A stretch of DNA of 64,000 nt from Halocafeteria seosinensis. Taxonomy: Eukaryota > Sar > Bigyra > Bicosoecida. The position numbers and the translations under genes were made by a program. The stretch covers positions 1-64,000 of the forward strand of contig LVLI01000234.1 of the NCBI GenBank assembly GCA_001687465.1, in the 5' to 3' direction. Positions 52,601-61,955 of the stretch are shown one piece after another; within the stretch, counting starts at the first letter, position 1, and each line of letters begins with the position of its first letter. The notes below the pieces were generated by a model. The model ran no database searches and was not told where the DNA came from. It was given only the letters and a program-made list of their open reading frames with translations.

Positions 52601-53341
52601 GTTCATCCCCTGAAGAAATATTCGATACAAACGTTTTCGGGGCAAGCTACGTTTGCGGAAGTGGGAGTTCCTGGAGACGTTAAGTCACGTGCAGTTCGTC
52701 TGTACAGCTCTTCACCAGACGAGTTCTATTGCTTGGGCAACAGAGATGTAGCTTTGGTTCCTAATAAATATAGCAAAGTGAAGCTTCGCTACGAACCTGT
52801 ACAGCCTGGAACGCGAAGATTCCTCTTAAATGTGATTGGTACGTTTGCAGTTTTATTGAGCTACCCCGTCCTCTTCACTGCTCAAGTTTCACCTCGTGTC
52901 TGCAGATATTGACACACAGGAGCTTATATCCGCTTGGCATGTGACTGCGGAGGCCTCGATGCCACCCATTACCAAGAGATATCATGTTATCCTGCCATCT
53001 GCTCGCGAAAGCTTGAAACGCATCCCCTACTTTAACCCGTGGAAGGATATGCGGCGGTTCCTGTTGAAATGCAGTAATCCGGCAGCTGTTCACCTTCGAG
53101 AGACGGAAATATCCCTTGCAGTAAGTGCTCCCAATTGTGACTCGTCGTCTTCCCATTTAGTACAATGTCCTGGGTAATTCTACAGGCTCATCAAACCGGG
53201 TACATTCGGCTTCAATTTAAGAAGCGGTGGGGTGTTTCTACTGAGACAGCGCTAATCTATGTCAATGATGAAGACGATAACAATGTCGAAGTCTTACAAA
53301 TCAATATCCAGTATACTCAGCTGGATGCTGTCGTGCGTTAG
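46649..53341 (+). CDS. NPHP4: Nephrocystin-4 (ciliary transition-zone protein)
   Basis: Three exons (46649-52838, 52906-53120, 53186-53341) encode 2186 residues; human NPHP4 has about 1430. NPHP4 works with NPHP1 and RPGRIP1L at the ciliary transition zone, gating entry to the cilium. Near the N-terminus, F-x-D-x-x-x-R-x-F-F-G-x-T-Y-K-T (from about 46970) and P-I-Y-F-H-S match the NPHP4 C2-like region. The C-terminus has the family's Ig/MSP-like segments. These include RDPHCCELLERWRVIVHPL, LLNVIDIDTQELISAW, ITKRYHVIL, RIPYFNPW and a final ALIYVNDEDDN...VLQINIQY, close to the human ending. A central region (about 48480-49080 and 50220-50990) is rich in Ser, Glu and Lys and probably disordered, which explains much of the extra length. 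Both introns lie in the last 8% of the gene. This is strong evidence that the organism builds cilia. Confidence 0.93.
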
Positions 53342-53659
53342 GAACTTAATTGTATTCCACATACAGTGTAATGCCTACATTCCAAATCGTCCATATCTGC
53401 ACGAGATTCTGTAGCTTCGCCATTTCTTCTGCTTGGGGCACACAAGCTATGGCAAATACGCAGCAGTATCACTGCGTACGTACGTACATGGCCTGACATG
53501 TTTTCCTCGATACACCTAAAACTCGTCCCAACCATGCACACCGGGGCGAACATCTCGTCGGGCACGTAGAACATCGCCAACGCGACCGCGCCGCCGTATG
53601 GGTTTCGATGCGTTCGTCTATCGCGCCGAGGTCGTCCTCGACCCCGTACAATACATGAC

Positions 53660-53665
53660 AAAAAA
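53660..53665 (-). terminator. RNA polymerase III terminator of tRNA-Sec
   Basis: A run of six T on the minus strand lies 13 nt beyond the tRNA 3' end, as expected for Pol III termination. Confidence 0.8.
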
Positions 53666-53678
53666 TATTAGAATGTAA

Positions 53679-53765
53679 CGCGGGTGAGGGGGAATCGAAC
53701 CCCTGCGACTCTCGTCGCATACGGATTTGAAGTCCGCAACCCGGACCACCGAGTATCACTCCCGC
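53679..53765 (-). tRNA. tRNA-Sec: tRNA-Sec (anticodon UCA)
   Basis: Read on the minus strand, this 87-nt element has every feature of eukaryotic selenocysteine tRNA. There is a long D stem of six pairs with a four-base loop (ACTCGG/CCGGGT), an anticodon arm with loop CTTCAAA (anticodon TCA), and a long variable arm (TGCGAC-GAGA-GTCGCA). It also has a four-pair T stem with loop TTCGATT, and a discriminator G. It decodes UGA as selenocysteine together with SECIS-bearing mRNAs. The acceptor stem (5' GCGGGAGTG, 3' CTCACCCGC) pairs with two apparent mismatches in its inner half, which is tolerable for the 9/4 fold. A T6 terminator follows. Upstream on the minus strand is a TA-rich patch about 40 nt ahead (ttactata), matching the external TATA that drives tRNA-Sec genes in animals. 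Confidence 0.95.
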
Positions 53766-54462
53766 ACTCTGGTGCGGAAAATGATACAATAATTTGCTAC
53801 CTATAGTAAAAAACCAGTGGTATCGTTTGTCATTCCTAATCAACTACTCCCCAACATTGCTGGGCGCATGCACTGTGTATCGGTATAAGGCAATTTTTTG
53901 ACATCACCTCGTCTACTGAGCTCTTTAATAAACCGAGACTCTCGCCACAAACAGTCGCAACAGAAGTCAATCATGGTGTAGTGTCGGAGTTCATGTCCCC
54001 AAAACCCAGAGCACACGAATAGCTTTTCGAACGCTCCAGGACGCGGAAAGCTTCCAGTGGGAAGCTAGGTCACATTCAATGTTGTCACTGACAACTTGTC
54101 AGTCCGAACTTCGAAGCCAGCCCGGACCGGGCTGTTGTCCCGGCGGGGTATTGAACTTCCTTCATGCAGGGACACCAGACCATACTGTACCCTGCATGAT
54201 TCATATAGTTGTTGCCGTGAACATTTCATTGCATTTCCACATTCATTTCTGGGGAAAAAAAAAAGAGACAAAACTTCTCGTTGCTGGCTGCCCCAGTAAA
54301 AAGAGGGGTGCACAGACCAAGAAAGTGACCTGAAGTGGGAGAGACTTTTCTTGCTGGCGAACGCAGCATCCATAATTCTACTTGTCAGAGAATCGTGCAT
54401 TCTTGGTGTCCAGCGCCTGTTTGGTTTCAATTTCGGCCCTAAGCCAGAGCAGGTAAGACACA

Positions 54463-55650
54463 ATGGATCCCATTGCTCAAGCCCGACGGGAGGCTGAAGA
54501 GAAGCGAAAACAGCGCGAGGAAGAGCTATCAACCAAACTGGGCTCGCCACCAGCATCTAGAGGACCGGCGTCATCTTCATCTCATCGTCGGAACCCCCCT
54601 GCTACAAGAGGATCATCTTCCTCTAAAAGCACGAACAGATTCGGACGGACCCCGGAGGAGGACTACGACCGCGATGACATAATCGAAGAACCTGTTAATC
54701 CATCAGGGACTCCTGCACCGGCAACACGGCGGAGACGCGTTCCTCCACAACAAGATATCCCAAGGTATGTCGATGGACTCTGTCATCCTGTAAATCGCTA
54801 GCTCAGAGGTTATGCCGGTTATGTTGTTTCTTCGGAGATGCAGGGCACCTCAAACTGAGGGGCGCTCAGACGCGAAGACGACACAAAATACGAGTGAAAG
54901 AACCATCCCAGATAAGCAGAAGAATAAAGGGGGTAGTGGTACTTCCGCTACATGGCCGTTTCTTCTTGCTATGGTTCTTGCGTCTGGTGGCCTACTCACG
55001 TATGTTGCTGTTTCCAGGTTTTCAACACAACCAAGTGTAAGTGGTAATTCTCGCACTCGGAAAAAGCAAGCATTATATTTTTTGTATTTATGCAGCATGG
55101 TGGACTGACGCTAAGTGGTGATGACAGCAAGTACATTGGACATGAACACATCATTAAGGATGGGGCGCAATTCGTCATTGACTCGCTTCAGCAACTGCGT
55201 GCCCATGAGAACTGCAGTGAATTGATGTTCTTCACCGACGAACCACAACAATTGAGTGAGGACCAGAACCTGGAGCTACACAAGAAACTTAGGGGCATTC
55301 CGATGGAGGAGTTAAAACCCATTTTGTCTCGCCGTGCTCGCTTGCTTTATCCTGATGAAATGTCGAACAAAGCCGAACGAGAAACTATCATGAAGTACAC
55401 GATGGACACCATAAAGGCAAGCAATCAAGTCAAAAAAATGGAGTGGTCGAATGGTGCTGAAACCGGAAGACAGTGGAATGGGGATTCAGAGGAGCATTTG
55501 CTGCTCAAGTATAACTCCTCTTACGAAGCTCGCTCCGTTGGATGCCGGACTGAGTCCTGGCTACGACACAGTCCTTGGGCGTCTGTCTTTGTTGGTAGTG
55601 CGTTCCTCATAATAGGTTCCATCACTGTCCTTTTATTTGTTCTGCAGTAA
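54463..55650 (+). CDS. Two-membrane-segment protein of unrecognised family, tandem copy A
   Basis: Three exons (54463-54764, 54844-55036, 55096-55650) encode 349 residues. I do not recognise the family. Order: a charged low-complexity N-terminus rich in Arg, Ser and Pro; a short conserved motif GR-T-P-E-EDYD-R-DD-I-I (about 65-77); a first membrane segment (WPFLLAMVLASGGLLTYVAV, about 143-162); a domain of about 150 residues; and a second membrane segment at the very C-terminus (SVFVGSAFLIIGSITVLLFVLQ). The middle domain begins LSGDDSKYI and includes KDGAQF, DSLQQLRAH, ELHKKLRGIP and RLLYPDE, plus two cysteines (in ENCSEL and VGCRTESW) shared with copy B, perhaps a disulfide. Intron phases (2, then 0) match copy B exactly, showing duplication of one gene. 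The likely topology puts the middle domain on one side of a membrane with both ends on the other. Confidence 0.85.
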
Positions 55651-56084
55651 AGCTGGCAGCACCTTCCTATCCTCGAGAATACAATCTGTACTAAACTGAT
55701 GAAAAATCAACGATAAAGCTTTCATTGTTGTACTCATCATTAACTTTCACTGGGGTAGACTCAGTGAGCATCCAGTTTTACGATATGACCCAATACGTGA
55801 AGCTCCCCAAGTTTCATTGTTTCTGATCCTTCCAATGTTAATCCTGTACTGAGAACAGACACTGACTTGATCATACAGTTGTTTGTATGCGACACGGGTT
55901 ACATGTTACCCCTGTATTCAGGTTTTTCACTACAAACCTTACTTCGCATCTCAAGAGTTTTCTTCACAAGGCGTTAACTTCTTACGCGTAGAAGCGATGT
56001 ATTGCCTTGGTTTGTTCCCGTCGAATTCCTCGACATTTTAAGCTAAATCGTGCGTGGTGTATTGACAGATTTAGGTAGCTTAGG
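55651..56084. other. Intergenic region between the two tandem paralogs
   Basis: These 434 bp hold no supported gene. They should contain the 3' untranslated region of copy A and the promoter of copy B. No clear direct repeat marking the duplication joint was found by eye. Confidence 0.4.
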
Positions 56085-57481
56085 ATGAACAGCGCCATCG
56101 ACCGAGTCCTGCAAAACACCAAACGGCACCACCAGCAGGACGTGGAGCGAGGATATTTGAAACGAGGTGCACAGAAAGCCAAAGCAGCCACACCCAAGAC
56201 GAAGACCAAGAGGACGAAGAAGAGTTCCACTCCTCCTAGGTCGAACAATTCACGTGGACAAAGGACGACAAGGACGGGGGGACGAAGCAGAAGCATTGGA
56301 AAATATGGCCGGGCGCCTGTGGAGGATTACGACAAAGACGACGAGATACCACCCGAGTTCCTACAAGACCAAGACGCTGACGTCCAACCAAGGGGAAGTC
56401 GACGAGGACACGAGCGAGAGGAGGATAAGTACCGTGAAATCCATGACCTCGATAGTCAGTCGGAAGAATCGCAATCGGACGTTGAGCTGAGTGATGGAGA
56501 CGCATATCTTGCTACGCCTCCCAAATATGAGGCGAAGAAGGAAACCAAAAATGGAGGTACAAGAACCGCACCTGTTGGGATTCGTCGGGACAACTACAGG
56601 CGTCTAAGTGGTAGTCCTGGAGAAAATGGGAAGTGGGGACATCCACTGCCAAAGTAAGCTCCAAAGTAGTGCAGCAATATTTTCCCTGTCTAACTACAAT
56701 GACTCGTGCAATGTACCCACAGCCATAAGCATGGAAAGGAAGAGCAACAGCAGCAACAATCATCGAAAAAATACAACTACATGCTTTGGATCAAGGGAGC
56801 TTTCATCGCTGTCATGACCATCCTGATCATCCAGACGAGGTCATTGGCTGGAAAGCAACAAGTACGTGGTATCACATTGGACCGATTGTTTGAGTATTCA
56901 CCGCTTGTCTTGATCTGTGTGGTTTACAGTATGTACAATTTCAGCTGAGTGGAGATGGAAGCAAGTATATCGAGCACCAATATGTTATTGAAGATGGAGC
57001 CCAATTTGCGGTGGACTCTCTTCAAGAATTGAGAGCTCATGGGAGCTGTAGTGATCTTCTGCTGTTCCCGGACATACCCACAGTCTTGGATGATGATCAA
57101 AAGTGTGAACTCCATAAAAAAGTGCAGGGTATTCCCGCGCAAGAACTACGCCGGTTCATCGCCAGGCGCTTGCATTTGCTATACCCCGAGGAAACATCGA
57201 GCGAGAGAGACCGAGAGCACATTCTAAACTATACGATGAAAACTGTGCGTTCGAGTCCGCAAGTAGAATTGAGAGAGTGGGAAAATGAAGAACCAACTGG
57301 AAGATCGTGGGACGGTAGCTCAGAGGCAACATTGCTTCTGCAATTCAGCAAACACCTGGAAGCACGGTCTTTAGGATGCCAAGCAGAATCTTGGGTCACC
57401 AATAGTGACTGGGCACCTGTCATTGTCACTAGTATGGCGCTTGCTTCTAGCTCCTTGATTGCATTCGTCCTCATGCTGTAG
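56085..57481 (+). CDS. Two-membrane-segment protein of unrecognised family, tandem copy B
   Basis: Three exons (56085-56653, 56723-56861, 56945-57481) encode 414 residues. It is a diverged paralog of the upstream gene. It shares the N-terminal GR-A-P-V-EDYD-K-DD-E-I motif (about 85-97) and a membrane segment in exon 2 (GAFIAVMTILIIQ). The middle domain has LSGDGSKYI, EDGAQF, DSLQELRAH, ELHKKVQGIP, LLYPEE and LGCQAESW, and a membrane segment ends the protein (PVIVTSMALASSSLIAFVLML). The N-terminal region is longer and more basic (Lys/Thr/Arg-rich) than in copy A and has a Glu/Asp/Ser patch near 135-150. Exon 2 carries a short Gln run just before the membrane segment. Intron positions and phases equal those of copy A. 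By eye the shared domain is roughly half identical, so the duplication is not recent and both copies appear to be kept intact. Confidence 0.85.
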
Positions 57482-57968
57482 CTAGTGTTGCTGTAAACGA
57501 TTTGTTGCTTGATGCCAATAAGACTTCAGAACCGAAATGTGAATATAGGAACATCGTCCAGAACAACCGGAGACTACGTGCCTCCAACCAAGGGTCCATT
57601 TCAATACGAAGTGCTGTGCTTGCGGAAGGGGCTCATTCGGGAGGATAAGAGCACGTGAGAAAGGCAGGTGTCCCGGCTAACCTTGTGAAAACTCCATACT
57701 CCCTGTGCACAATGAAACTGTTTTACCTCCTGTGACCCCCAACTTGTCGGGTTCCTGCTTTGCACATGCAAAGCTAACTTTCTATGGATTCTCTTTGCTC
57801 GATGTCTTAAATGAGCATTGCAAATCCTTTCGACTTATGCGGAGCCGTGCCAGCCATAAGTCGTCCGGCCTGGCGTGTCCACTTCGTTGTCACACGAAGT
57901 GTACATGTACCAGAGGTCTGTGTAGGCACCTAGACATATAGTTTAGTGTAGCGCATCGACCAATATTA

Positions 57969-57985
57969 CTAACTAACTAACTAAC
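57969..57985. repeat. Short CTAA tandem repeat
   Basis: About four units of CTAA, forming the presumed tail of the retroelement-like segment to its right. Confidence 0.85.
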
Positions 57986-58265
57986 AGGCCAAACGCAAAT
58001 TGGTGCGTAGATAGACTGTCGCCTTTTTGGCGGCGCAGTGAGCCGATTTCCTGCCCCCTTATCCCTCACCAGGGTTAGTCGTCGGGCTTCCGTGGAGTCT
58101 GGATGGATGGCCCCGCATAGGGCTGAATGAGTGCGAACAGTCACTTTGTTGGTCAGATACTTTTGCAAGGGTTCCTTGAGAGCCCAAAGTTTGAGCCACC
58201 CATGGACTACCAAAATCCGGCATGGACTCTGTGAAGACCGGATTGGTAACGGGCTTAGGAATGAG
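57969..58265 (-). mobile_element. Probable 3' end of a truncated non-LTR retroelement (LINE or SINE-like)
   Basis: Read on the minus strand, the segment ends in a small hairpin (GCCGCCAAAAAGGCGAC) followed closely by a tandem tail of about four GTTA units (57969-57985 on the plus strand as CTAA). A 3' microsatellite tail behind a structured end is typical of LINEs and their SINE partners. No reverse transcriptase is visible, so the copy would be 5'-truncated. The left limit is set by the tail. The right limit is a guess, and I found no target-site duplication. Confidence 0.4.
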
Positions 58266-58511
58266 CTAATAGCCTAATGGTCAATGGGGAAAGCTGTGAA
58301 CATATAACAAGGCTACCAGAAGCAGTGATTGTGTACTCAAAAACGAGGCCAAACTCAGAACTCCAGGATTGCGAAAGTTGTGGTGGCAGGTTGTGCTAGA
58401 GTTGCCAACACGAGTCTGGGAATAGGAGATACTGTCGTTTGGTCTATGGTTACCCGCTGAAAACAGTGAGTTGGTGAGTGGGGTGCCGTATTTGCACCAG
58501 TTAAAGACGAT

Positions 58512-59051
58512 ATGGTTGGAGAACGCAAGGAGGGAAGGGCAGACCCAGACGTACCAAACATATATATGGTACATTTTTGGATGCGTCGCTCGCAAGAAGA
58601 CGTGTTACATTGGTACCAAGGACAATTAGGGAGCTATGAAACCATGGAAGGGAATCAGAGATTCTTTTGCCGAATGGCTGACCAATTGGAGAACGTTTTA
58701 AAACGGAGGCTGTCGGAATTCAATCGACAACATGAAATCACTCGGCAAGTTCTGTGGGATCGGCAACATACATAATTCGATCGAGTCAGCAGAAAGGTCA
58801 GACCGTATGTGGAATTAACTAGGGAAGAAACGGCTCGTTACCGAGAGATACTCAGCAGAAATAGGAAAGCTATCGCAATGGGTCGGAAGACGGAGTCATT
58901 GCTGGAGCTATACAGTTGGAGCAAAGAGCACACAAAAAGAGGAAAGAACTTGGGCACTGTGGCTACTGCATGTACTCATGATAAAATAAACGCGAGTACA
59001 TACGGACCAGTGCGAACCAAGTTTCATAACGATCACTGCAGCGACCCGTAA
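58512..59051 (+). pseudogene. Possible broken gene: two open blocks in one frame split by a TAA
   Basis: From the ATG at 58512 the frame runs 87 codons to a TAA (58773-58775). It then stays open in the same frame for 91 more codons to a stop at 59049-59051. Both blocks are rich in Arg, Glu, Gln and Lys, helical in character, and lack recognisable domains. The shared frame suggests one former coding unit disabled by a point change, but no family supports it and no splice pair removes the stop. It could also be chance. Confidence 0.3.
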
Positions 59052-59106
59052 TAAGGCTGCAAATCATGCTATGTGGTTCAGCCGCGTAGTTAAAGTATAG
59101 GTAGAT

Positions 59107-59124
59107 CGAGGTGTGTACACCTCG
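59107..59124. repeat. 8-bp inverted repeat (hairpin)
   Basis: CGAGGTGT and ACACCTCG are separated by two bases and would form a strong short hairpin. It lies about 40 bp from the telomere-like repeats. It could act as a transcription terminator or binding site, with no further evidence. Confidence 0.6.
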
Positions 59125-59163
59125 TCCCATGTAGTTAAGTTACATCGGACATAATTTTCACAA

Positions 59164-59185
59164 TCCTAACCCTAACCCTAACCCT
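59164..59185. repeat. Interstitial telomere-like repeat (CCCTAA)n
   Basis: About three and a half units of CCCTAA (TTAGGG on the other strand) lie just downstream of the GLUG-protein stop codon. Such tracts mark old chromosome ends, break repair by telomerase, or subtelomeric DNA. Confidence 0.85.
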
Positions 59186-59216
59186 CAATTAATCGTTCAA
59201 AGCTAGTTCCCAGCCG

Positions 59217-60857
59217 CTAGACGGGTTGTTTACCGTTAGTAGAGTCTTGTTGCACAAACCTACATGGGCGCTGCATCGGTACCTCGCTCCTGGGCACTAG
59301 TGGGAACGCAGACTGTGATGGCGACGGAGTGGGGGCCTCGGCAGAGCTAGAATGTGAGGCGGTCCTGGAGACCGTTGGTGTTGCTGTTCCAGAGCTTGTT
59401 GCAGTTGTTGTCGAAGTTGGTGTTACCAAAGCCGAACTCGAAATGGTAGGTGTAGCGGTGCTAGTGCTTGTAGGTGATGGAGTCGGGGTCGGACAAGGCA
59501 GTTGAAAGCTCAAAATAGGCAATCCGCGAGCATCACAGATCTCCCACGTTTCATTATCCCATTGTCTAATACCCTTATAATGGTACAGTTGACCTCTTAT
59601 GTTGGCCAAATAGCCCGAATTTCCGACCATAACTAGATTGTTTTCAGGATACTCATCGTTCCCAATAATCTTTCCTGAGGTTTTGCCGCTATATACAGAA
59701 TATTGAATCCAAATAATATGTCCTTTGAACTTCTTGTTAATCCCCCCTACGATTCCACCAGCATTTTGATGGAGAGTAACACCTGAGGCATACGTATTGT
59801 TAATATATACATCTCCACAATCGTTTGAACTTCCACGCCCTCGGCCACCTGTCAATGCACCTGTAATCCCTCCTGCTCTACGACCAGCAATATCTCCTCG
59901 TGTATAACAATCAATAATATGTACTTCACCTCGAGAACTAGCTGCCCTGTATCCGGTAATCCCACCACCACCGTATGCATATATCCGTCCAGTACTAGAA
60001 CATTCTTGTATGTGAACGAATCCATTCTCGTTACCAGCCCATGAACCTACAATACCACCGCTGCCAACGGCACCGGAAATAATATCTCCAGTTGAATAGG
60101 ATTGCGATATAGACAATTGACCGTTGTATATACCAGCACTAAATCCGCAAATACCACCTGCTTGTTTTTCCATATCTCCAGTTGAATAACATCGGGATAT
60201 ATCGGCAATTCCATTTCGTCCGACACCGAATCCTGCTATCCCTCCTGCCGCATTTCCTCTCATTTTCCCGGTCGAATAGGAACTTGATACACTAATTTGA
60301 CCCCACTCACCAGAGTTAGCACCACATATACCACCTGCCCAACGATGCGTGATATCTCCTGTGGAGCTACATGAATGAACAACAAAATACTTCTGGTCTT
60401 GGCGAACAATAAATCCGCCTTTCTCCGCAATAGTCCCATTCCTGACATGGACGTTCCGTATTACAGGAGCTGTATCAAGTGTTGTAACGTCGTCTTTAAT
60501 TCTAATCAACCCTTGGAAACCACTAATACACCTCAAGTCAATAATATTGGTAGTATTTCCCTCATTATTAGCTTGGTCCCCGCCCCCTTCAAATGCCTCA
60601 TTCGCACCCAAGGAAATGTGAAAATGGGCTTTATAACCATGATCTCGCCAGTTCAGTACACTACAGTTCATCTGAAATAAGTTTAGTTTGCGAGTATAAT
60701 TGAAACAGGGCTCCAGCCCATTGATAATATTCCCTCGAAGATCGCTGGCTTCGAAGCAAAGGACAAATGTCTTCAGCGACAGTAGCACCACAACTAATGA
60801 AGCAGGTTGAAAGAAGCAGCGAGTCGATTTCTGGCGTATTCCGTAGTAGCAAAGCAT
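59217..60857 (-). CDS. Secreted or surface GLUG-repeat protein with Ser/Thr/Pro stalk
   Basis: A single exon of 546 residues, counted from an ATG that begins a good signal peptide (hydrophobic core SLVVVLLSLKTFVLC, probable cleavage after CFEA). Residues of about 190-440 form seven or eight GLUG repeats of 28-38 residues with the pattern [C/S]-Y-S-T-G-D-I...A-G-G-I-x-G. Examples are SSTGDI, SYSTGKM, CYSTGDM, SYSTGDI, CSSTGRI, CYTRGDI and TYASGV. GLUG repeats (Pfam Glug) build right-handed beta-helix-like surface proteins. Repeats are followed by a mucin-like PTPTPSPTSTST-type stretch of about 70 residues, probably O-glycosylated, and a short basic tail with no obvious membrane or GPI signal. 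Adhesion or cell-wall/matrix function is the natural guess. The frame stays open for 366 codons upstream, so a longer product is possible. Confidence 0.75.
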   Translation of the reverse strand: MLCYYGIRQKSTRCFFQPASLVVVLLSLKTFVLCFEASDLRGNIINGLEPCFNYTRKLNLFQMNCSVLNWRDHGYKAHFHISLGANEAFEGGGDQANNEGNTTNIIDLRCISGFQGLIRIKDDVTTLDTAPVIRNVHVRNGTIAEKGGFIVRQDQKYFVVHSCSSTGDITHRWAGGICGANSGEWGQISVSSSYSTGKMRGNAAGGIAGFGVGRNGIADISRCYSTGDMEKQAGGICGFSAGIYNGQLSISQSYSTGDIISGAVGSGGIVGSWAGNENGFVHIQECSSTGRIYAYGGGGITGYRAASSRGEVHIIDCYTRGDIAGRRAGGITGALTGGRGRGSSNDCGDVYINNTYASGVTLHQNAGGIVGGINKKFKGHIIWIQYSVYSGKTSGKIIGNDEYPENNLVMVGNSGYLANIRGQLYHYKGIRQWDNETWEICDARGLPILSFQLPCPTPTPSPTSTSTATPTISSSALVTPTSTTTATSSGTATPTVSRTASHSSSAEAPTPSPSQSAFPLVPRSEVPMQRPCRFVQQDSTNGKQPV

Positions 60858-61955
60858 GGACAACACTTCTTTTCCTCCGTGGCCAAGTCCATTTTGGATT
60901 TCTGAGCTCTCCAAGGACGTTGCGGTTTTACCACATGTACCGAGGAACGCTACAGATACAAACAGGAACAGAAACACACTCAGCGAGACTGGTAGGATGG
61001 AGACACGACACGATGCGTCAGTAGAAGAGAGTTGGCCCAGACAAATTTGATCATCGTGCCCAAGCTTTATATAGGAGAGTCCAATTGAATCTCCTGGAGA
61101 TCCCTTCATTTGGGGCATGTGGCAGTAGGCAACCGCAGCGTGGATATGCGCAATGCTGGTTGTGCTACCGCAAGGGAATCTTGCATTGGCCAGCTCTGTC
61201 CATGGACTTCTAGAGACTTCATTTAGAGCCCTTACGTGCGACTCCTCCATGCTTCCTTCCAGACAAACATTGTCGGTAGTGAATTCCCTTGGCGGAAGCG
61301 ATTGAGCCAGCATGGAAATTTCGGATATTCTGCTAAGGTAACTGATTTTAGCACCATGATGGAGATCACACAGTGTTGCTTCGTTCCTGCCGACTCGAAA
61401 AATAGAAAACTCCTCCCGCCTCAAGCCAGTGGTACAATCACAAGCGCTCGTCGCCTTCCTGGCTAGACGGATCATCCCAAAGACTCTACATAGATAGCGA
61501 TACCCTATGTTGCCATTGAAGGAGGCACGGAAGCGTGAAAAGCTAGCGCCAGAACTTGGTGAGCCATTTTGAGTGAGGGCGCTGGCGCTCAGGTTGAAGC
61601 GGCTGCACCATCTTTTGCGATCAGGAGGACACTCGTTCTCAATCACCTCCACATAGTCATATTGGAAGAAATGGGCGCTGCAACAACATACACATGTACG
61701 ATAAAAGTCAGTTTTTCCAGCCGAAATTCTATCTCCGGTTCTCTGTGCGAGGACGCTAGGGCAGGGGACCGGGAGGGATCGGGATGCATTATCGTACTTA
61801 CCAGCAGCAGCTAAATCGAACGTCATGGAAACATCCCCATATATTCGAGGCAAGCGCATAAGATAGGATGGCAGACATTGTAGCCACCAAGACCATGATA
61901 AACCGATACATGACTCAATAACGACAGGGTTGTTCTTTCTGCAAGCCTCGCTCAC
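60858..61955 (-). other. Long stop-free extension upstream of the GLUG protein
   Basis: 366 further codons in the same minus-strand frame lack any stop, which is unlikely by chance at this base composition. The translation is Cys- and Ser-rich with one hydrophobic segment (VSLSVFLFLFVSVAFLGTC) and no recognised domain. It begins at a GTG; the first ATG is near 61859. A splice donor-like gtaagt sits inside (near 61800) but has no frame-compatible acceptor that I can see. It may be the true N-terminus of a longer protein, another exon set, or a long leader. Confidence 0.4.

Larger units (their letters stand above)
53342..54462. other. Intergenic region containing the tRNA-Sec gene
   Basis: No protein gene is supported. 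Apart from the minus-strand tRNA-Sec (53679-53765) and its terminator, the segment holds a short self-complementary gcgtacgtacgtac run at 53474-53487 and an A-rich tract near 54253-54271. The right end should contain the promoter of the gene starting at 54463. Confidence 0.5.
57482..59216. other. Gene-poor region with retroelement relic, broken frame and telomere-like repeats
   Basis: About 1.7 kb without an intact recognisable gene. It holds a CTAA-tailed segment (57969 to about 58265), an open frame interrupted by one stop (58512-59051), a strong inverted repeat (59107-59124) and telomere-like repeats (59164-59185), all listed separately. 57482-57968 is the downstream flank of copy B with no supported feature. 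Confidence 0.5.

Noticed and set aside
53338-53843. Minus-strand frames of 107 and 124 codons overlapping the tRNA-Sec gene
   Set aside because: They run through a clear RNA gene and have no protein-like features.
61569-61814. Plus-strand 81-codon frame opposite the GLUG upstream extension
   Set aside because: Short, no motifs, and antisense to a longer open frame.
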